DNA of 64,000 nucleotides, taken from positions 620,001 to 684,000 of the forward strand of contig NZ_FOYL01000001.1 in NCBI RefSeq assembly GCF_900115955.1, read 5' to 3'. Shown here piece by piece: positions 7,529 to 16,246 of this stretch (positions are counted from its first letter, which is position 1; every line of letters starts with the position of its first letter). The notes beneath the pieces were generated by a model that was not told where the DNA came from, made no database searches, and saw nothing but the letters and a program-made list of their open reading frames with translations. The translations under genes and the position numbers were made by a program. This DNA comes from Lentzea waywayandensis. GTDB lineage: Bacteria; Actinomycetota; Actinomycetes; Mycobacteriales; Pseudonocardiaceae.

Positions 7529-8856
7529 TCTCCCGTTCGGGTCACGGCGAACGCGCGGAGCACGGCGTCGTCGCTCACGTCGATCATCTTGTTGCCCCAC
7601 TGGTCGGTGCCGGCGCCGAGCTCGGGCCTGCCGTCGGGGAACGGGCCGCGCGAGGCGAAGCCGGTGAGCCCGTCGAACACGGCCACGTAGTTCTCGGCCT
7701 GCGGGCGCCAGTCGAGCACGGCCTCACAGCGGCGACGGCCTTCGAAGCCGAGGCGCGCACGGCGTTCCGCGTCGTCGAGCAGGTCGAGCAGCGACGTCGT
7801 GAAGCCCTCGACGTCCCCCGGTTCGACCAGCACGGCGCATTCGCCGGCGGACACCACGGTCTCCTGCAACCGGTACGTCACCACCGGCAGCGCGTAGGCC
7901 ATGTACTCCATGGTCTTGTTCATAGTGGACACGTCGTTCAAAGGCGACAACGGATCCGGGCCCAGTCCGACGGACGAGGTCGACAGGTAACGGGTGATCT
8001 GTTCGGGCCCAACCCGTCCGGTGAACTCGACGTACGGATCGAGTCCCCAGGCCGTGGCCTGCTTCTTCAGGTCTTCGAGGCAGTCGCCGAAGCCCAGCAG
8101 CGCGAACCGGACGTCGGTGCGCCCGCGGTCGAAAACAACTCTGCGTGCGACTTCCAGGACGCCGTCGACGCCGTCCTGCGGTCCCATGATTCCGAGATAG
8201 GCCACCAAGTGTTTGCCGCCGCGTCGGAGTTCGTCCACGCCCTCGACAGGCCGCATCACGGTGGTGTCCGGGCCGGAGCGCACGACGGTGGTGTGCTCGG
8301 GCGGAACGTCGCCCCGCGTCCACGCGATCTTCTGGTACGAGGTGTTGGTCGACGTCACCCGGTTGGCCGTGCGGAACGTCCGGCGCTCGAGCCACTTCAG
8401 GATCCGGTACTGCAGCTTGCCCGCGAACCCCGTGGGCTCACCGAAACGAGACAGGAACACCTCGGGGTTGAGGTCGTGGTGGTCGAAGACGAACTTCACG
8501 CCACCGAGCCGCCACAGCAGCGCGAGCGCCCAGTACGTGTCCGGCGGGTTGCACGCCTGCATGACGTCGAACCGCCTGCGGGCACGCACCTTCACGCTCA
8601 GCAACGCCGTGCGCACCCAGCAGTACAGGAACTCCCACGCGTAGCCCAGCGCGCCTTCGGCCTGGGGCGGCGGAGCGTACTTGTACAGGTGCACTCCGTC
8701 GAGAAGTTGGTAGGCGGGGTCACCCGGACCCTTGGGGCAGATCACCGAGACCTCGTACCCGGCGGCGGTCAGGGCGCGGCATTCCAGCCACACCCGCCGG
8801 TCCAGCGGCACGGGGAGGTTCTGCACGATGATCAACACGTGAGGCGATGACGTCAC
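7525..8856 (-). CDS. Family 4 glycosyltransferase (WbuB-like)
   Basis: A 443-residue GT-B enzyme with an N-terminal acceptor domain starting HVLIIVQNLPVPLDRRVWLE and a C-terminal GT4 donor domain (YLGIMGPQDGVDGVLEVA, then the E-x7-E region around STMNKTMEYMAYALPVV). The DHHDLNPEVF motif is characteristic of WbuB/TuaC-like transferases. No signal peptide. A GTG at 8856 is chosen because it lies just before the first beta strand; the frame stays open far upstream, antisense to the next gene. It would add a sugar to the lipid-linked repeat unit and is coupled to the dehydrogenase by an ATGA overlap. Confidence 0.88.
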   Translation of the reverse strand: MTSSPHVLIIVQNLPVPLDRRVWLECRALTAAGYEVSVICPKGPGDPAYQLLDGVHLYKYAPPPQAEGALGYAWEFLYCWVRTALLSVKVRARRRFDVMQACNPPDTYWALALLWRLGGVKFVFDHHDLNPEVFLSRFGEPTGFAGKLQYRILKWLERRTFRTANRVTSTNTSYQKIAWTRGDVPPEHTTVVRSGPDTTVMRPVEGVDELRRGGKHLVAYLGIMGPQDGVDGVLEVARRVVFDRGRTDVRFALLGFGDCLEDLKKQATAWGLDPYVEFTGRVGPEQITRYLSTSSVGLGPDPLSPLNDVSTMNKTMEYMAYALPVVTYRLQETVVSAGECAVLVEPGDVEGFTTSLLDLLDDAERRARLGFEGRRRCEAVLDWRPQAENYVAVFDGLTGFASRGPFPDGRPELGAGTDQWGNKMIDVSDDAVLRAFAVTRTGE

Positions 8857-8968
8857 GCTCTGGTTCTCGTTCCGGAGGGCAAAACGGTTACACCTTGGCC
8901 GATTGTCGTAACGGAGGTTGCAAGGCACTCGATGTAGCGCGCAGAGCCCCAAAAAGCGAGGAGCGGTT
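8857..8968. promoter_or_regulatory. Divergent promoter region of the first polysaccharide arm
   Basis: 112 bases between two divergent glycosyltransferase genes, so promoters for both the 8856-6230 operon and the 8969-14092 operon should be here. GC content is lower around 8880-8910. I cannot assign -35/-10 boxes with confidence. Confidence 0.45.
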
Positions 8969-10969
8969 GTGGAGCGGTCACCTGTCGCGGTGGTCATCGT
9001 CACGTACCAGAGCGAACAGGTCATCGAGGGATGCCTGAACTCGTTGCCCGACGGTGTGAAAGTGATCGTCGTCGACAACGCCTCCACCGACGGCACTGTG
9101 TCCTCCGCCACTCGGCCGGGCGTGCAAATCGTGCGAAACCCCGTGAATGCGGGATTCGCGGCCGGCGTGAATTTGGGCATCAAAGCCGCCGAAGGCCATG
9201 ACGTTCTCGTCCTGAACGCCGACATCCGGTTGCACTCCGGAGCCGTCGAGACACTCCGCGCCGCCGACAAGCCGATCGTCGTGCCGCGTCTGGTGGACGA
9301 TTCCGGTGAGCTGTCCCACTCTCTGCGCCGCAAGCCGCGCGCCGCCGGAGCGTTCGCGGAAGCCCTCGTCGGTGGCACCAGGGCCGGCCGGATCGGCCTG
9401 GGCGAGACGGTCACCAACGCCGTGGCGTACCAGGGCGCGCACGCCGCCGACTGGGCGACGGGCTGCGCGTGGCTGATCAAAAGGGAAGTCATCGAGCAGC
9501 ACGGCCTTTTGGACGAACGCTACTTCCTCTATTCGGAGGAAACCGACTACATGTTGCGCGCGGGCGGCGTCTGGTTCGAGCCGCGTGCGACGGCCACGCA
9601 CATCGGCGGCGAGGTCTCCACGAACGCCCGGCTGTGGTCGATGCTCACCCTGAACAAGGTCCGGCTGCACCGCGAGCTGCACGGCCGGTTCGCTGCACTC
9701 CTCATGTGGCTCGCCATGGTCGTGAACGAAGGGCTTCGCGCGCGTTCGCCGAAGCACCGCACCGCGTTGAAGGGGCTTTTCAGCATGCGTCGCTGGCCGG
9801 AGGAAGTGGCCTCCGAGGGCCCGAGCTACCTGTGCTTCTCGGCGCAGGACTGGTGGTACCACAACCGCGCCCACTCGGACTTCCAGCTGCTGCGCCGCGT
9901 CGCGAAGCACCGCAGGGTGTTGCTGATCAACAGCATCGGCCTGCGGATGCCGTCGCCCGGCAAGAGCACGCAGTTCCTGCGCCGGATCTTCCGCAAGGCC
10001 AAGAGCGTCGCGATGCTGGTGCGTCAGCCGATCCCGGAGACGCCGAACTTCTACGTGATGACGCCCGCTCCCCTGCCGTTCTACGGCAAGCCGTGGCTGC
10101 GCAAGCTGAACTCCGTACTCGTGCGGACTCAAGTTCGCATGGTTTGCTGGTTCCTGCGGATGGGCACGCCGGTCGTGGTCGCCACGATCCCGACGGCGTG
10201 GGACGTCGTGAAGCCCATGAAGACCAAGGGCCTGGTGTTCAACCGCTCGGACCGGCACTCGGCGTTCCCCGAGGCCGACCAGGGCACCATCGCCGCGCTG
10301 GAGAACCAGCTGCTGTCCAATTCGGACTCCGTGCTCTACGTGTCGAGGGCGCTGCAGGAGGAGGAGTCCGCGCTGACCGGTGACCGGGCGCACTTCCTCG
10401 ACCACGGCGTGGACGTCGACCACTTCACCCGCCGCACCGAACTGCCCGCCGACATCGCGAGCATTTCCGGCCCGCGCATCGGGTTCTTCGGCAGCCTCGA
10501 CGACTACCTCGTCGACTTCGACCTGATCGAGAAGGTCGCGCAGGAGTTCCCCGAGGCGTCCGTGGTGCTGATCGGTGACGCGACCTGCTCGATGGAGCGC
10601 TACGAGAAGTACCCCAACGTGCATTGGCTGGACTTCCGGTCGTACGACCAGATCCCCGGCTACGGCTCGGGCTTCGACGTGGCGCTGATGCCGTGGCTGG
10701 ACAACGACTGGATCAAGCACGCGAACCCGATCAAGATGAAGGAGTACCTGGCCCTGGGCCTGGCCGTCGTGTCGACGGACTTCCCCGAGGTCGAGCGCTA
10801 CGGCGACGTCATCCGGATCGCCAAGGGCGAGGCCGACTTCATCGACCAGATCCGGCTCACGCTCAAGGACGGCGGCCTGAAGACGCCGGCCGAGCGTCGT
10901 GCGGCCGTGCTGACCGCCTCCTGGGACTCCCGTGCCCGTGAGCTCATGCAGATCGCGGAGGACCGCTGA
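8969..10969 (+). CDS. Bifunctional glycosyltransferase: GT2 domain fused to a GT-B domain
   Basis: A 666-residue protein. Residues ~1-280 are a GT-A family 2 transferase of the rhamnosyltransferase type (VVIVTYQSEQVIEGCLNSL, VIVVDNASTDGT, LVLNADIRL as the DxD-like metal site, then YFLYSEETDYMLRA). Residues ~295-666 are a second, GT-B-like unit with IGFFGSLDDYLVDFDLI and a terminal KMKEYLALGLAVVSTDFPEV donor-binding region. One polypeptide may therefore catalyse two successive transfers. GTG 8969 is preceded by GCGAGGAGCG. The stop is followed one base later by the ATG of the asparagine-synthase gene. Confidence 0.87.
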   Translation: MERSPVAVVIVTYQSEQVIEGCLNSLPDGVKVIVVDNASTDGTVSSATRPGVQIVRNPVNAGFAAGVNLGIKAAEGHDVLVLNADIRLHSGAVETLRAADKPIVVPRLVDDSGELSHSLRRKPRAAGAFAEALVGGTRAGRIGLGETVTNAVAYQGAHAADWATGCAWLIKREVIEQHGLLDERYFLYSEETDYMLRAGGVWFEPRATATHIGGEVSTNARLWSMLTLNKVRLHRELHGRFAALLMWLAMVVNEGLRARSPKHRTALKGLFSMRRWPEEVASEGPSYLCFSAQDWWYHNRAHSDFQLLRRVAKHRRVLLINSIGLRMPSPGKSTQFLRRIFRKAKSVAMLVRQPIPETPNFYVMTPAPLPFYGKPWLRKLNSVLVRTQVRMVCWFLRMGTPVVVATIPTAWDVVKPMKTKGLVFNRSDRHSAFPEADQGTIAALENQLLSNSDSVLYVSRALQEEESALTGDRAHFLDHGVDVDHFTRRTELPADIASISGPRIGFFGSLDDYLVDFDLIEKVAQEFPEASVVLIGDATCSMERYEKYPNVHWLDFRSYDQIPGYGSGFDVALMPWLDNDWIKHANPIKMKEYLALGLAVVSTDFPEVERYGDVIRIAKGEADFIDQIRLTLKDGGLKTPAERRAAVLTASWDSRARELMQIAEDR

Positions 10970-10970
10970 C

Positions 10971-12794
10971 ATGTGCGGTATCGCAGGCATCAGACGGTTC
11001 GACGGCGCCCCCGTCTCCCGTGAGCTGCTCGCCGAGATGGCGAAGCGGCTGCACCACCGCGGCCCCGACGACAGCGGTTTCTGGTCGGACGGCTCGATCG
11101 GCTTCGCGCACACCCGGTTGTCGATCATCGACCTGGCCGGGTCGCCGCAGCCGATGGCGGGCGCGTCCGGCACCACGCAGATCGCGTTCAACGGCGAGAT
11201 CCTGAACTACCGGCAGCTGCGCACCGAGCTGTCCTACCCGTTCCGCACGAACGGCGACACCGAGGTCCTGCTGGCCCTGTACGAACAGCACGGGCCGGCC
11301 GCGGTCGCCAAGCTGCGCGGCCAGTTCGCGTACGCCATCCACGACGCCAAGACCGGCGAGACGCACCTGTTCCGCGACCGGCTCGGCATCCTGCCGCTGT
11401 ACTACTACGCGGACTCGAAGATGTTCGCGTTCGCGTCCGAGATCAAGGCGCTGCTGCCGGTGATCGGCGCGGCCGAGGTCGACCACGAGTCGCTGCACGA
11501 CTACCTGGCGCACCGCTCGGTGCCCGCGCCGTACACGCTGGTCCGCGGCGTCCGGAAGGTGCCGCAGGGCCACCACCTGGTCGTCACCGCGAACGGCGAG
11601 GTGCGGACCGAGGCGTACTGGGAGCTGCCGCGCGAGTCGGAGATCAGGCAGGTCACGCCCGAAGAGGCCGTACGGCTCGTGGACGAGGCGCTGACCGCCT
11701 CCGTACGGGACGCTCTGGTCGCGGACGTGCCGGTCGGCGCCTACCTGTCCGGCGGCGTCGACTCGTCGCTCATCACGGCTCTGGTGGCGCGGGAACGGGG
11801 TGACGCGGAGCTGCACACGTTCTCCGCGGGCTTCGGCGACCCGCGCGTGGACGAGATCCACCACGCCGAGAAGGTCGCCCGTCTCGTCGGCAGCCGCCAC
11901 CACAACGTGATCGTCACGGCCGACGACTTCCGCGACAGCTGGGCCAAGCTCTCCTGGCACCGCGACGCGCCGCTGTCCGAACCGGCTGACGTGGCCGTGT
12001 TCCGGCTGGCCGAACTCGCGCGCCGGGACGTGAAGGTCGTGCTGTCCGGAGAGGGCAGTGACGAGCTGTTCGGCGGCTACCCGAAGTACCGCTTCGCCCA
12101 GGCCACCCGCCTGGCCGGTGCCGCGCCCTCGTTCGCCCTACGACGCCTGGAGAAGGCGCTGCCGGCCTCCAAGGCACGGCTGGGCATCGCCCTGCGCGCC
12201 ATCGCCGAGCCCTCCTACGCCGAACGGATGCGCGGCTGGTTCGCGCCCTTCACGGTGTCCGAACGGGCAACGCTGCTGGGCGGCCCCGCCACCCGGTCCG
12301 TGCTGGCCCCGTACGAGAACGGGCGCGGCGACGCGTTGCGGCGCATGCTGTACGCCGACTCGCACACCTGGCTCGCGGACAACCTCCTCGAACGCGGCGA
12401 CCGCATGTCGATGGCCGCCTCGCTGGAACTGCGCCCGCCGTTCCTCGACCACCGCGTCGCGGAGCTGGCGTTCTCGCTGCCCAGCAACGTGAAGGTGCGC
12501 GGCGGCACGACCAAGTGGGTCGTGAAGGAGGTGGCGCGCCAGCACCTGCCGGCAGACATCGTGGACCGCCCCAAGTCGGGCTTCAAGGTGCCGCTCGACG
12601 CCTGGTTCCGCGACGGCCTGCGCGACATGGCCTACGACCTGCTGACCGGGCCCACGTCGTTCGTGGGCAAGACCTTCGACCGAGCCGCGGTGCGCTCACT
12701 GCTCGACGACCACGATTCCGGTGACCGCAACGAGCAGCCGCGCATCTGGACGCTGCTGTCTCTAGAGGTGTGGCACCAAACGCTCAGCTGGTAG
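10971..12794 (+). CDS. asnB: Asparagine synthase (glutamine-hydrolysing) family protein
   Basis: A 607-residue two-domain amidotransferase. The start is fixed at ATG 10971 because Cys2 (MCGIAGI) must be the N-terminal nucleophile of the class-II glutaminase domain. The C-terminal synthetase domain has the PP-loop YLSGGVDSSLITAL and downstream LSGEGSDELFGGYPKYRF. In polysaccharide loci such homologues often amidate uronic or amino-uronic acids rather than making free asparagine, which would match a uronate-forming dehydrogenase nearby. That role is inference; plain asparagine synthesis is not excluded. Confidence 0.92.
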   Translation: MCGIAGIRRFDGAPVSRELLAEMAKRLHHRGPDDSGFWSDGSIGFAHTRLSIIDLAGSPQPMAGASGTTQIAFNGEILNYRQLRTELSYPFRTNGDTEVLLALYEQHGPAAVAKLRGQFAYAIHDAKTGETHLFRDRLGILPLYYYADSKMFAFASEIKALLPVIGAAEVDHESLHDYLAHRSVPAPYTLVRGVRKVPQGHHLVVTANGEVRTEAYWELPRESEIRQVTPEEAVRLVDEALTASVRDALVADVPVGAYLSGGVDSSLITALVARERGDAELHTFSAGFGDPRVDEIHHAEKVARLVGSRHHNVIVTADDFRDSWAKLSWHRDAPLSEPADVAVFRLAELARRDVKVVLSGEGSDELFGGYPKYRFAQATRLAGAAPSFALRRLEKALPASKARLGIALRAIAEPSYAERMRGWFAPFTVSERATLLGGPATRSVLAPYENGRGDALRRMLYADSHTWLADNLLERGDRMSMAASLELRPPFLDHRVAELAFSLPSNVKVRGGTTKWVVKEVARQHLPADIVDRPKSGFKVPLDAWFRDGLRDMAYDLLTGPTSFVGKTFDRAAVRSLLDDHDSGDRNEQPRIWTLLSLEVWHQTLSW

Positions 12795-12841
12795 GACGGT
12801 CCATGAACAGGGATTTCGTTTCCGGGGCAGGTGGGTGACCC

Positions 12842-14092
12842 GTGTACGTCGCCTCCTCCCGCCCCTCCAAGACCGACTTCCGCAAGCGGTTGCCCGGCAC
12901 GGTCTTCGCGCTCGGCACGGTCAGCCTGCTGACCGACGTCTCCGCCGAGATGATCACCGCGTTCCTGCCGGTGTACCTGCTGTTCACGCTGCACCTGGGC
13001 TACGCGCAGTTCGGCCTGCTGGACGGCATCTACACCGGTGCCACGGCGCTGCTGCGGCTCGTCGGCGGCAGCGTCTCGGACAAGTTCCGCAAGCCCAAGG
13101 CCGTCGCGGCCGCGGGCTACGGGCTCTCGGCCCTCACCAAGGTGTTCTTCCCACTGGTCGGCGCGTCCCCGTTCGGCATCGGCGCGCTGATGGCGGCGGA
13201 CCGCGCGGGCAAGGGCATCCGGACGGCGCCACGTGACGCGATGATCTCCCTGGCCACGCCGGAGGATCGGCTCGGCGCCGCGTTCGGCGTGCACCGGAGC
13301 ATGGACACGTTCGGCGCGCTCCTGGGCCCGCTCATCACGTTCCTGCTGCTCACGCAGATCGGGATGGTGCCGGGGCCGATCTTCGCGGTGTCCGCGGCGT
13401 TCGCGGTCATCGGCCTGATCGTGCTCGTCTCGTTCGTGCGGGAGAAGCCCGCCTCAGAGAAGCCGAAGGGGCCGCGGCCGTCGTTCCGGGCCGGGCTGAA
13501 CCTGCTCACCGACAAGCACTTCCGCCGGACGACCATCTCGGCCGGGATGCTCGGGCTCGCGACGGTGTCGGACGCGTTCGTCTACGTGCTGGTGCAGAAG
13601 GCCACGAACGTCTCGCTCGGCTACCTGCCGCTGCTGCCGCTCGGCACGGCCGTCGTGTTCCTCGTCGCCGCCGCGCCGCTCGGCAAGCTGTCGGACAAGG
13701 TGGGGCGCTGGCGGATGTTCCTCGCCGGCCACGCGCTGCTGCTCGGCGTGTACGCGCTGCTGTTCATCCCCGAGGGCGGCATGGGGGTCGCGATCGCGGC
13801 TCTGCTGCTGCACGGCCTGTTCTACGCGGCCACGGACGGCGTGCTGTCGGCCAAGGTGAGCGAGTCGGCGCCCGAGTCGCTGCGGGCGTCCGGGCTGTCG
13901 GTCGTGCAGACCGGGCAGGCGCTGGGGCGTCTCGTTTCGTCCGTCGCGTTCGGACTGCTGCTGCAGTTCTCCAGCTTCGGGACGAGCATCACGGTAGCGC
14001 TGGCAGCACTGACCGTGACGCTCGTCGCGGCTGCGCATCTAGGAAGATCGGAAGAGCAGCGCTTGTCTCCCTCACGAGAAGAACGCTCGTGA
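12842..14092 (+). CDS. Major facilitator superfamily transporter
   Basis: A 416-residue multi-pass membrane protein with about 12 hydrophobic helices. The MFS loop 2-3 region reads GGSVSDKFRKPKAVAA and its pseudo-repeat in the second half reads LGKLSDKVGRWRMFLAG. The segment RDAMISLATPEDRLGAAFG is also typical of the drug/metabolite exporter group. Starts at GTG 12842 with GGTGGGTGACCC upstream. It follows the asparagine-synthase homologue on the same strand with a 47-base gap. Its substrate may be a precursor or side product of the pathway; there is no direct evidence. Confidence 0.88.
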   Translation: MYVASSRPSKTDFRKRLPGTVFALGTVSLLTDVSAEMITAFLPVYLLFTLHLGYAQFGLLDGIYTGATALLRLVGGSVSDKFRKPKAVAAAGYGLSALTKVFFPLVGASPFGIGALMAADRAGKGIRTAPRDAMISLATPEDRLGAAFGVHRSMDTFGALLGPLITFLLLTQIGMVPGPIFAVSAAFAVIGLIVLVSFVREKPASEKPKGPRPSFRAGLNLLTDKHFRRTTISAGMLGLATVSDAFVYVLVQKATNVSLGYLPLLPLGTAVVFLVAAAPLGKLSDKVGRWRMFLAGHALLLGVYALLFIPEGGMGVAIAALLLHGLFYAATDGVLSAKVSESAPESLRASGLSVVQTGQALGRLVSSVAFGLLLQFSSFGTSITVALAALTVTLVAAAHLGRSEEQRLSPSREERS

Positions 14093-14102
14093 GGGAGACA
14101 AG
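14062..14102. terminator. Perfect 17-bp hairpin terminator overlapping a stop codon
   Basis: CTTGTCTCCCTCACGAG (14062-14078), 7-base loop, CTCGTGAGGGAGACAAG (14086-14102). The MFS stop codon at 14090-14092 lies inside the right arm, and the convergent glycosyltransferase ends at 14108, so one hairpin closes both transcripts. Confidence 0.88.
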
Positions 14103-14107
14103 CGGTC

Positions 14108-14953
14108 TTAACCGCGAGCAGCCAGCTTCTGCTTGATCTTCTCGAAGCCACCCTTGCCCAGGACCTTCATGGCCGCGTTCTTGGCCGCCACACGCCCGGA
14201 GTCGCGCATGAACCGCACCGGCTGATCCACCAGCCGATCCTGCGCCACGGCGAGAGAGCCCGGAGCGGCCACGTCGTCCAGCGAGTCCCCGAACGACGCC
14301 TTGTACGGCTCGGGCGAGACCAGCCGGCCGCGTGTGCGATTCGACACGTTGCCGCCGTGCACGACCTGGAGCCAGCCCGGCGCCCCGTCCAGCTCCACGA
14401 CGGGGAAGTGCAGGTGCATGTGGTTGTGCCAGTGCGCCCAGCACGTGACCGGCTCGTCCCAGCTCTCCCGGACCGACACGAACGCGTTGTGCCGGTCGAC
14501 CCGGTGGTACAGGCCGCCCGGAGACTTGATCAGGCCGTTGACCAGGTAGTACGCGGCGGTCGTGGTGGGGCGGGGAGCGGCGCAGAGACGTTCCACGAAG
14601 TCGACGGCGAGGCCGTCGTCGTTGTCCAGGTTCGTGGTGATGAGCTCGTCGCCGACCTGACCGTAGAGCGACCGGATGTCCGATCTCAGTTCTTCCCGCG
14701 ACACTTCCGGACGGTAAACGGGCGTGTACGCGTCACCGTGTGAGGCGATTTTGTCCTTGAGCCATTGCGGTGATTCGGGGTCGAAATAGATGAGCCAACG
14801 CGTCCGTTTGTCCGTCTGCGCGAGCACCGATGGCAGGCAGTAGCGCTCGAACAGCGCAACGCGTTCGGTCAGCCATCCTTCCTTTGCCCGGACGTAACTT
14901 TCAGCGCCCTTTGAAGGCAGGTTGAAGCGCGTCAGGATGACGTGGTCGGCCAT
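14108..14953 (-). CDS. Putative rhamnosyltransferase-type glycosyltransferase
   Basis: A 281-residue protein resembling the Rhamno_transf (PF11316) group: it opens MADHVILTRFNLPS, has a helical acceptor segment and a DxD-like LITTNLDNDDGLAVDFVE motif, then a tryptophan-rich CWAHWHNHMHLHFP stretch and the ending VVHGGNVSNRTRG common to this family. ATG 14953 is favoured over the ATG at 14974 because AAGGGGAG precedes it at proper spacing. Transcribed opposite to its neighbours, as a lone gene between two plus-strand operons. The sugar donor is unproven. Confidence 0.8.
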   Translation of the reverse strand: MADHVILTRFNLPSKGAESYVRAKEGWLTERVALFERYCLPSVLAQTDKRTRWLIYFDPESPQWLKDKIASHGDAYTPVYRPEVSREELRSDIRSLYGQVGDELITTNLDNDDGLAVDFVERLCAAPRPTTTAAYYLVNGLIKSPGGLYHRVDRHNAFVSVRESWDEPVTCWAHWHNHMHLHFPVVELDGAPGWLQVVHGGNVSNRTRGRLVSPEPYKASFGDSLDDVAAPGSLAVAQDRLVDQPVRFMRDSGRVAAKNAAMKVLGKGGFEKIKQKLAARG

Positions 14954-15045
14954 GACTCCCCTTACTCCGGTCATCGCCTACATCGCCCGATGGGCCCAAA
15001 ACGTTGCGGGGCTAACGAATGTGAACCCACACCGATAGTGAGGTT

Positions 15046-16089
15046 GTGCCAACGCTTCCCACAGTGGACGTCGTGATCCCCTGTTACAACTACGCCCACT
15101 TCCTACCCGCCTGCGTCCGCAGCGTCCTCGACCAGCCAGGCGTGGACGTGCGGGTGCTTGTGATCGACGACACGTCCTCGGACAACACCCCTGAGGTGAT
15201 GGCCGAGCTGATGGCCGCCGACAAGCGCGTCGAGGGCTACCGGCACGAGGTGAACAAAGGGCACATCGCCACCTACAACGAGGGCCTGCTGGACTGGGCG
15301 AGCGCCGACTACACCGTGCTGCTGTCCGCGGACGACCTGCTGGCGCCGGGAGCGCTCCAGCGTGCGGCCGAGGTCTTCGAGCAGAACCCCGAAGTGGGCA
15401 TGGTCTACGGCCGCGTCGTCTACTACAGCGACCACGACGCGTTGCCGAGGGTCACTCAGCTTCCGACCACGTCGAGGGTCTGGCGCGGCGAGGACTGGAT
15501 CGAGAACCGCTTCCGCAGCAGCCGCAACGTGATCTCCTCGCCGGAGGTCGTGGTGCGCACCAAGATCCAGCAGAAGGTCGGCGGTTACCGCTCGGACCTC
15601 CCCCACGCGGGTGATCTGGAGATGTGGCTGCGCATCGCCGCGGTGTCCGACATCGGGTACGTCAGCGGCAAGCCCGGCGCGTACTACCGGGTGCACGAGA
15701 ACTCCATGATGCGCACGACGTTCAAGTCGGTGTTCGCCGATCTGGAGCAACGCCGTGACGTGTTCGATCTGGTGCTGGAGCAGAACCCGAGCCTGCCCGC
15801 GCGACTGAAGACGCTGGCGCACAAGGCGATCGCGGGCGACGCGCTGTGGCGCGCGGTCCGGCTGCACGACCGGGACCAGCTCGACGGCACCGAGCAGGAA
15901 CTCCTCGACTTCGCCCGCGAGACCTACCCGCGGCTCGAGGAGTTGCCGGAGTACAAGGCACTCCAGCGGCGCAAGAAGTTCAGCCCGCGTTTCCTGAACC
16001 GCACGCAACTCTTCCTCGCCCCGCACGCCCTCAAGAGGGCGAAGTTGTGGATCGGGACGCAGCGGTGGAAGTGGCGGGGCGAGTGGTGA
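15046..16089 (+). CDS. Family 2 glycosyltransferase
   Basis: A 347-residue GT-A enzyme: VDVVIPCYNYAHFLPACVRSVL at the N-terminus, then VLVIDDTSSDNT and TVLLSADDLLAPGALQRA, the ADD acting as the metal-binding DxD. A second conserved patch HAGDLEMWLRIA follows. The C-terminal ~100 residues are helical and basic and may hold the enzyme at the membrane near the undecaprenyl-linked acceptor. Starts at GTG 15046. Its TGA overlaps the GTG of the flippase gene, so flippase translation depends on passage of ribosomes through this gene. Confidence 0.9.
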   Translation: MPTLPTVDVVIPCYNYAHFLPACVRSVLDQPGVDVRVLVIDDTSSDNTPEVMAELMAADKRVEGYRHEVNKGHIATYNEGLLDWASADYTVLLSADDLLAPGALQRAAEVFEQNPEVGMVYGRVVYYSDHDALPRVTQLPTTSRVWRGEDWIENRFRSSRNVISSPEVVVRTKIQQKVGGYRSDLPHAGDLEMWLRIAAVSDIGYVSGKPGAYYRVHENSMMRTTFKSVFADLEQRRDVFDLVLEQNPSLPARLKTLAHKAIAGDALWRAVRLHDRDQLDGTEQELLDFARETYPRLEELPEYKALQRRKKFSPRFLNRTQLFLAPHALKRAKLWIGTQRWKWRGEW

Positions 16090-16246
16090 CGGCGGGCGAC
16101 GGTTCGACGGACCGGCAGGGGCGAGTGGTGACGGCGGGCGACGGTTCGACGGACCGGCAGGGGCGAGTGGTGACGGCGGCCGGCGGTTCGACGGACCGGC
16201 AGGGGCGAGTGGTGACGGCGGCCGACGATTCCGCGGACCAGCCGGG
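16079..16246. repeat. Tandem 42-bp repeat (4 units) across a gene junction
   Basis: Units at 16079-16120, 16121-16162, 16163-16204 and a degenerate 16205-16246. Units 1 and 2 are identical, unit 3 differs at a few positions and unit 4 is diverged. Each encodes 14 residues of the type RVVTAGDGSTDRQG in the flippase frame. Every unit carries GTGGTGAC near its start (GTGGCGAC follows the last one), so each copy provides GTG codons that could serve as a start. Unit 1 also contains the stop of the upstream glycosyltransferase. 42 is a multiple of 3, so copy-number change would not shift the frame. Confidence 0.9.

Noticed and set aside
16079..16246. CRISPR-like array
   Set aside because: The 42-bp units are contiguous with no spacers and are read in frame as protein; no cas genes nearby.
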